Source of the DNA: Canna indica
Taxonomy: Eukaryota; Streptophyta; Magnoliopsida; Zingiberales; Cannaceae
Direction: 5' to 3'
Assembly: GCA_034359265.1 (NCBI GenBank)
Contig: CP136891.1
Location: 50,336,001 to 50,400,000, forward strand
Length of the DNA: 64,000 bases
The notes beneath the pieces are model-generated. The model had not been told where the DNA came from and ran no database searches. It saw only the letters and a program-made list of their open reading frames with translations. Position 1 is the stretch's first letter. The number at the start of each line of letters is the position of its first letter. Shown here one piece after another: positions 57,327-64,000 of the stretch. Made by a program: the position numbers and the translations under genes.

Positions 57327-58600
57327 TTCAATGCGAATAACACCGCTGCCAGCTCAAGATCATGAGTTGGGTAATTCTTCTCGTGAACCTTCAACTGCCA
57401 CGAGGCATAGGCTATGACTCTGAAATTCTGCATCAGCACACAACCCAAGTCGACTTAGGAGGCATCACAATAAACAACAATACCTCCTGAACCCGAGGGT
57501 ACTACTAGAATGGTGCCAACGTCAAGCGGTCCTTGAGCTTAAGAAAGCTCTCCTCGAACTTACTATGCCATTTGAACTTGACCTTCTTCTGGGTCAAGCG
57601 CGTCAATGGCGCTGCGATCCTGGAAAAATTCTCCACAAATTGTATATAGTAACTTGCCAACCCCAAAAAACTACGAATCTCCGAGACATTAGTCGACCTC
57701 TTCCAATTCTGAACTGCCTCAATCTTTGCAAGGGCCACTTTTATTCCTTCCTTGGACACCATAAGGCCAAGAAACCCCACACTCTCCAGCCAGAACTCGC
57801 ACTTGGATAATTTGGCATACAATCTGTGCTATCTGAGAGTTTTCAGAACTACCCTCAAGTGCTCAGCATGCTCCTCCCTGCTCCTGGAATAAATCAAAAT
57901 ATCATCAATGAACACAATCACAAACTTACCCAGGTATTCCTTGAACACTCGGTTCATTAGGTCCATAAATGCTATAGGTGCATTAGTCAGCCCGAAGGAC
58001 ATCACTAGGAACTCAAAGTGCCCATACCTCGACCTGAAAGCAGTTTTAGGGACGTCACTATCCTGGATCCTAAACTAACGATACCCTGACAGCAGGTCAA
58101 TCTTAGAAAACCACTGAGCTCCCTGAAGCTGATCAAACAAGTCATCAATCCTGGGCAATGGGTATCGATTCTTCACTGTTACCTTGTTAAGCTGCCGGTA
58201 ATCAATGCACATTCGCATGGACCCATCCTTCTTCTTTACAAAGAGCACTGGAGCACCCAAGGCGAAACACTGGGGTGAAAGAAACCCAGATCAAGCAGCT
58301 CCTGCAACTGGGACTTCGACTCCCTCAACTCAGCTGGTGCCATTTGATATGGAGGAATGGAGATCGGCTTCAACCCTAGCTGCAAATCGAAATAGAAATT
58401 GATCTCTCTCTCTGGAGGTAACCCTGGCAACTCCTTCGGAAACATATCAGAGAACCCGCATACTATGGGCGTCCCCCCGATGTCTCTGGCCGCACCTCCA
58501 CCTTCCTCTGCCACTAACACAAAGGCCAAAAATGACTGACACCCGCCAAAGAGTAACTTCTGGGTCTTAAGAGCTGATATCGCCATCAACGGTTCACCCC
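57327..58600 (-). pseudogene. E4 reverse transcriptase and RNase H start
   Basis: In element order: LPPEREINF, then WV and a shift into [22 protein letters not shown] (58260-58075), LSGYR-stop, the FIDD active box (codons 57912-57901), and the connection to RNase H (piece 57822-57505: SKCEFWLESVGFLG to [16 protein letters not shown]). Frame breaks occur near 58250, 58075 and 57825. RNase H continues to 57327 and then across copia-2 into 52805. Confidence 0.87.
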
Positions 58601-59000
58601 TTTCCTCACCCTGGAAGGTAAACTGGCACCCTGGGCTTACTGAAGGTCATAGTCTTAGCCCTGCAATCCACTGAGGCAAAATGGTCCGCCAACCAGTCCA
58701 TGCCCAATATCAAATCAAGCTCTAACATCGGTAGGAGTGTCAAATCGGCTATCAACGCATGTCCACAAATGACAACCTCGCAGCCCTAAAAGACTATCTC
58801 TGCCATCGCTGAAACGCCCGTAGGCGTAACACCACAAGGGGTAAATCTAGCACAGAAGGTACCCCTCACAACTTAGCAGCAAACAAGACAGACACAAAAA
58901 AGTGAATAGCACCCAGACCAACCAATACATATGCAATAGCTGAACCTACAATAAGGTTACCTGATACTACTGCACTGGACGCCTCTGCGCCCTCTTGGTT
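58601..59000 (-). pseudogene. E4 protease, active site lost
   Basis: The alignable motif reads AIAYVLVGLGAIHFF near 58900-58950, where E3 has VLFDSGAT. The catalytic Asp and the following Ser are gone (Gly, Leu). The linker 'ALIADLTLLPMLELDLILGMDWL' toward RT is recognisable near 58690-58760. Confidence 0.75.
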
Positions 59001-59801
59001 CATAGCAAACACCCGTGCAACGGGCTACTCCGAACCACCAACTTGTTGGCCTCCTCCCTGAGTCTGACCCGTCTGAGCTATGGAACCCACTAACATTGGT
59101 GCCAATCCTCTGGTCTGATCAGGCTGCTGGCTACCTCTTCTAGGATAATTCCTCCTAAAGTGCCTAACCTATCCGCACCCAAAACATGCCTCAGAACGAA
59201 ACTGCTCTAGGTCCTGCTTAACTCTAGTCGCACATAATCATGCCCCTTAAACATAAGGTCGTTCTACACTCATAATTTATATTTCATGAAATTTAAGGGA
59301 AAGAAGATCCTACAATCAATTTAAAATTTCAGCTATAGGGGAAATTTATCATCACCCAACCCCTATAGATCCCTTTTGCTGAACTCTATCAATCGGCCCC
59401 CCTAGGATCCCTAGGGCTGCCCTAACCATACTGCACCATAAGTATTTAAACTATATGACAAGACCCAATTAATCGTTCAAGATACTAAGCAAATATTGCA
59501 AGGATCTCTAACGCAGGCTCCCATACAAAGGTAGCCACCCCCCCCCCCCCCCCAAAATGGTACACTCTCTAGCACAGGGCCATTCACGACCTCAAGCTGT
59601 GCTACCCTGGGACTGTCCCAGTTCCTCCTCCCTGCAGAGTGCCTCAGTCAGCTCAGCCACTCGGGCCTGCAACTGAACAATCATGGGATCCTATCCCACA
59701 TCCTCTCGGGCCCACTGTGGTCTCCCATGACCCCGGCCTCGGCCTCGGTGCTCAGTGGAGTTGCTATCACTACCGCTCCTTGCGGCATCAAAGGTCTCCA
59801 T
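59001..59801 (-). pseudogene. E4 gag remnants
   Basis: The start codon is probably at 59799-59801 (METFDAARSGSDSNS, then Arg/Gly-rich). The N-terminal part can be followed to about 59555. The knuckle survives near 59155-59200 as CFGCG-stop-VRHFRRNY, with the last Cys changed to Tyr. The Gag core is replaced by about 300 bp of unrelated AT-rich DNA (59230-59537) next to a run of 16 C. Confidence 0.72.
59538..59553. repeat. C16 homopolymer
   Basis: Sixteen consecutive C mark the junction between the Gag N-terminal sequence and unrelated filler. Such runs are also prone to sequencing error. Confidence 0.85.
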
Positions 59802-59998
59802 CAATCTGGAATCACCAAAAAAGAAACATATCAAATCAAGCAATTGAAATCACCCTAACATTTAGCAAACTTAACCACGAGTCGCGCTAAGGTGCAGACT
59901 TTGCCCATTGATCTCATAGCATACCTCTACCATATATTGACACGCTAGCAATGCCCTATACGGTGACAACTCTAGGTCTTAGTCAGACCGAACCACAT

Positions 59999-60010
59999 GC
60001 TCTGATACCA
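59999..60010 (-). other. E4 primer-binding site
   Basis: TGGTATCAGAGC on the minus strand lies four bases from the 5' LTR boundary at 60015. Confidence 0.9.
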
Positions 60011-60014
60011 ACAT

Positions 60015-62647
60015 TATCACGCCCCAACTCAGGGTCACGTGATTGGCCAGGGTACACGTGCCTATACCCCGCAGCATAAACCATGCACATGCCAACTCAA
60101 CAAATTATACAGCGAAAAGAAATTACAAGTTTTATTTTAAATGAAAAGCAAACCAAAACATAGTTTTATTTCAAGAAGCTCAATAAAACGTAAAGTGCGA
60201 AAATAATAGTTTAAGTTCAACAATTCAAAAGTTCATATACAAATAAAGTCTTAAATAAATGACATGAATGTCCTCAGGGCTACAACTCCAAATCAAAATT
60301 ATACAAGTGCATGACTACTACCAAAAGACTCGACTACGACCTTAACTAGGACTGCTATGAGATCATGCAGCTCCTCTGCCCTCCAGCAGTGCCAAGTGCA
60401 TCTGACCCATCTCACCGGTCAGGCTCTACAAAATAGAAATCACACGACAACGGGTGAGTTCAAAGAACTCAGCTAGCGGTTTTACCAACCCTCACAAATA
60501 AAAACACAGAGATGACAAGAATAAAATCTATCTCTAAAGAGGCAATGTCACGAAGGTGTGACTAGCTAACGGGCCAACAGGCCACCCATGCCCGAAGGCA
60601 TCTAACCCTCCAACGAAGTGCATTAGACCGAAGCCCACCATGCCCGAAGGCAACAACACATACTAAAGAAATGCATCGGGCCGAAGCCCACCATGCCCAA
60701 GGGCAACAGCACATATAGGGGAAGTGCATTGGGCCGAAGCCCACCATGCCCAAAGGAAACATCACATACTAGGATAATCGAGAAAGGCCCTCCGAGCTTA
60801 TCCTTGTATAAGGAACCTCGGGAGCAATCGGGAAAGGACCTCCGAACTTATTCTACAAGTTGGGAATTTGGTGTCCAACCACCCGGGCGTAGCCCAAAAT
60901 TTGGCTCCTAATTGAGACGCTCCGTCATTCTCAAGGATATAGCGCATCAAGACCTAAGTCAAGATTCTCCTACGGTGTCCTAGGGATGTCCTCATTATGA
61001 AGCGTCTCGATGCTCCAAACCCGACCCCTATCCCTTAGACTTGTAATGTCATGAACTTGTGTGGTTTTATTTCATGCATACTTTATAAGTTGGTTCATAA
61101 CAGATTATGCTCACCGCTAACCCAATTTTAAATATATAATTAAAATTTAGATCATCTCAATTAGGGTTTTGTTTTAGGGATTTGTTTTAGGTTACTATTA
61201 CATCCAAAACTTCTGTGTCTAACCCGAATCTAGTCTCCAAAGTTTGTCCTATGTTTCCAAAGTATGTTTTCTTGTCGAAAAGATTGGTTACACAACTATA
61301 TTCACATATATATACACATCACAACAAACAAATTAACATCAGCACAGATTCATCATCTCAGCATACAATTCCAGCAACATGCAACTTCAGCATACTTATA
61401 GAATTAAATTCGAAAATTAACAGAAATTAACCCCTAAATTACCATTAGGATAGAATACTAATCTCAGGAATTAATTCACAGAAATTATATTTTTCATCAA
61501 GATTAACAAGATCCCACACACTTCAACCAATAATCAAGCATTAAGATCAAGAACCCCCTTCTCAAGAACCCCTAATTAGTCATTATCAAGATCTTAATCC
61601 TACCACATGATTTATATCCAAAAATCACAGATTTAATTCTAAACAAGAAACTTATAATCAAGAATCTCAAACTAGGAGAATAGATCAAGATTTCATATCA
61701 AAGGAAACATGGCAAGAATGCGAAAAACAATCAAGAAACGAAACACAAATATCAAGTCATCAAGAAAGGCTTCAATAATCCAATTGAAATCTTGAAGAGA
61801 GAGGGTAAACCACTCACCTTAATTGGAAGAAGAACTAATGATGAAATTCCAGATGATGGCCCTCAAATCCGGCTTCAAAAGGCTGGCGGCTCAACCCAAG
61901 AAAATGCTCCAAGGGGCGGCTGCTCACTCCAAGCCGCCAGCTTGGAGAGAGTGAGAGAGAGGAGAAGGAGAGGGGCTGACTCGGCTGGCTCCTCTCGGCT
62001 TGGCTCCAAAGGGAAGGAAGAGAGAGAGGGGAGAGGAAGAGAAAGCAGGCGGCTCGGGTCGGCTTCGCTCGGCTCGGCTCCAAAGGAAGGGAAGGAGAAG
62101 AGGAAGAGGAAGAGGAAGAGAAAGTAGGCGGCTCGGCTCGGCTCTAGGTGGCGGCGGCTCCAAGGGGAAAAGGGAAAGGGGGCTGGCGGCTTGGCTTTGC
62201 TTGGCGGCTGACTCCCTTTCTCAATTCTTTGGGTGGCTCCAAAAATATGAGCCACAAGTCATGGGGAGGTTTTATACTCCCTCCTCAACCCTAACCCCTT
62301 AAACACTTTAATCCAAAACCCATAACCACCTTAAGCCAAAATCAAACCTGCTAACCCGATTGACTTAATTAATTTAATTAAACTTATTCTAATAAATCAC
62401 AAGCAATTGATTAAATACACCCACATGAACATAATTAATAATTATGCACACACAACATCAAATTAAATAATTTCAACTACCTAAGCCTAAAATTCACAAA
62501 TTCATAAATTCATATCCTACTTATCCGAGCTCGCAAGCTCGCTCCGGACCATGAGTCAACTCGGCTCGACCACGAACTAGTCCGCTAGGCTGGCAAACAC
62601 ACGTAAGAGGAAAAATAATAAATTTAAATCTTTTTGAAAATTATACA
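60015..62647 (-). repeat. E4 5' LTR
   Basis: The plus-strand start TATCACGCCCCAACTC has TG changed to TA. The end is degenerate (ATTATACA) but is followed by the TTTAT duplication. It has the hairpin GAGTTC-AAA-GAACTC (60456-60470), 29 nt from the acceptor-like site; a donor-like 'aaaccactcacctta' near 61807-61821; 53-bp repeats at 60610-60770; and a TATA-like site near 62272 (all minus strand). Confidence 0.9.
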
Positions 62648-62652
62648 TTTAT

Positions 62653-63189
62653 TTACCTTCTCATTTAAGGGTTACTATTTTTGTAAACATATTATTTATA
62701 TTCCATAGATCAAAACACCCCACACTCACCACCTCCTCTTCTCCCTCTCATCTTCATCTCACATTCTATCTTGAAGAAAATGTTGCTCAACCAGGCGATT
62801 TTTGTCAAGCATTATTCATCAAAGTTGACATTTATATTTCCAAATATCATATATCTTATGTTACGTGAGCATTACTTCTTTTTTTGATTTTAATCCCCTT
62901 TATTCAAGTGCATGCAACAGATTCATAGGAGAGGAGATGAAGAGGAGGATCATTAAGTATTGCAACAAGGAGAGGTTATAAAGACATGAGTAATTATGAT
63001 TTTTTTTCCCGAACTGAGTGATTGTAATTGGATTCTTTTATAGGTAATTGTTCAAATCAGTTGACTAAATCGCAGAGGAGAGAGAAGGAAGAATTTGAGC
63101 CGTTCGAAGTAAAATTAGGTAACCAATATATATAGTTTAGTTTCATATTTAAAATCATGTTTTGGATATATGAAAAGTAAAATCAAAAT
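62653..63189. other. AT-rich flank of E4, no gene seen
   Basis: This is the continuation of the E4 target DNA. Pyrimidine-rich and AT-rich stretches are present. No open frame of note, repeat or RNA gene can be supported. Confidence 0.6.
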
Positions 63190-63489
63190 TGCTATATTTT
63201 TTATTGAGTTTTACTGAATTTGAAATTTTGTTTTTTTATATTTTTTCTCTTTTTCATTTCTCTATCTCTTTTCTCTTACATATATTTTCTTTATCTCACA
63301 TAATCACATGTCTCCTCTCTCATTTTGTATTAGCCTATTTTTAATATTTACAGTTTTGGATTTATCATTTTTTAAGGTATTGAATTATTTTTTATATTAG
63401 TTTATGTATTTTTGAAATTTCATTTTTTGAGTTTACAATATATTTTTCTGAATTTAGTTTTTATATTTTTTTCTTCTCTTTTTCACTTT

Positions 63490-63522
<33 letters not shown>

Positions 63523-64000
63523 ACATAGCCACTTGTATCCTCTCTCTCTCTTCATATTAGCCCATTTTTTATATTTACAATTTCGAACTTATTATTTTTT
63601 AAGGTATTTCATTATTTTTTAATATTAGTTTATGAGTTTTTTAAATTTTATTTTTTGATTTTGCTATGGTTAAATTACTGAATTTTGTATGTATTAAAAT
63701 ATGAATTTTGTTTTTTGTATTTTTTCTCACATGCCTATCTCTATCTCACATAGTCACATGTACCCTCTCTCAATTTATATTAGCCCATTTTTGATATTTA
63801 CAATTTCAAACTTATTATTTTTTAAGGTATTGCATTATTTTTTAATATTAGTTTATGATTTTTTGAAATTTTATTTTTTGATTTTGCTATGGTTAAATTA
63901 CTGAATTTTGTATGTATTAAAATCTGAATTTTGTTTTTTATATTTGTTCTCACATGCCTTTCTCTATCTCACATAGTTACATGCATATTTCCTCTATCAC
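63190..64000. repeat. About 225-bp tandem array, open at the window edge
   Basis: 'ctcacata(a/g)' followed by 'cacatg' or a variant recurs at about 63295, 63521, 63746 and 63969. Each unit also contains 'tattagcccattttt' and 'ttttttaaggtatt'; the later ones add 'tttgctatggttaaattact'. A (TC)n run at about 63491-63521 sits in one unit. At least 3.5 copies are visible and the array continues beyond 64000. Confidence 0.85.

Larger units (their letters stand above)
47170..62647 (-). mobile_element. E4: long Tekay-type Ty3/gypsy element with nested insertions
   Basis: TTTAT flanks both ends (47165-47169 and 62648-62652). In element order it has a 5' LTR (60015-62647), primer site, gag, protease, RT, RNase H, integrase, chromodomain, polypurine tract and 3' LTR (47170-49703). 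A hAT element (50564-51856) splits the integrase core and copia-2 (52811-57321) splits RNase H. Without these it is about 9.7 kb. It is the most complete gypsy element here, but every domain carries stops or shifts. Confidence 0.92.

Overview
This window looks like repeat-dense nuclear DNA of a flowering plant. No host protein-coding gene, rRNA or tRNA gene can be supported. Almost all of it is LTR retrotransposons in several nesting layers: Ty3/gypsy chromoviruses of Tekay/Del type (integrase with a GPY/F module plus chromodomain) and Ty1/copia elements whose Gag resembles the SIRE/Maximus type. Smaller hAT-type DNA transposons, a possible Helitron-like segment, an approximately 855-bp tandemly duplicated AT-rich repeat, several minisatellites and an approximately 225-bp tandem array at the right edge complete the picture. 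All coding regions are broken, so everything is annotated as pseudogene or mobile element. The species cannot be named from the sequence.

Layout. 1-12319: the 3' end of a plus-strand Tekay element; its LTR starts at 592 and is split by a gag-only copia element (copia-1, 1047-8466, minus) and by a second minus-strand LTR (8879 to about 11260). 12320-16862: a dispersed AT-rich repeat and two LTRs in opposite orientation that form a large inverted repeat. 16863-22982: a deleted plus-strand Tekay element (E2) with gag remnants, RNase H, integrase and chromodomain; its 3' LTR is followed by a primer-binding site and further LTR-like sequence to 27505, which is split by a solo LTR (24254-26670). 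27506-42879: about 2.7 tandem copies of the ~855-bp repeat, interrupted by a minus-strand Tekay element (E3, 28115-36838, itself carrying a solo LTR at 34059-36606) and by a small hAT element (37471-41685) that hosts another solo LTR (37863-41424). 42880-45546: a further solo LTR. 45547-47169: AT-rich DNA with Helitron-like termini. 47170-62647: a 15.5-kb minus-strand Tekay element (E4) with two LTRs, polypurine tract, primer-binding site and a matching 5-bp target duplication, interrupted by a hAT element (50564-51856) and a second gag-only copia element (copia-2, 52811-57321). 62653-64000: AT-rich flank running into the 225-bp tandem array.

Themes. Four solo LTRs keep identical 5-bp flanks. 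Premature stops in the gypsy pol genes are mostly the kind made by C-to-T or G-to-A change, as expected from decay of methylated cytosine. Both integrase cores have Tyr where the first catalytic Asp should be. Both copia copies lack pol, share the same truncated Gag and end Gag at the same stop. The Tekay-type LTRs carry a conserved hairpin with compensatory base changes placed 27-31 nt before a splice-acceptor-like site, and most complete ones also carry a donor-like site downstream of the promoter region, which suggests a leader intron inside the LTR.
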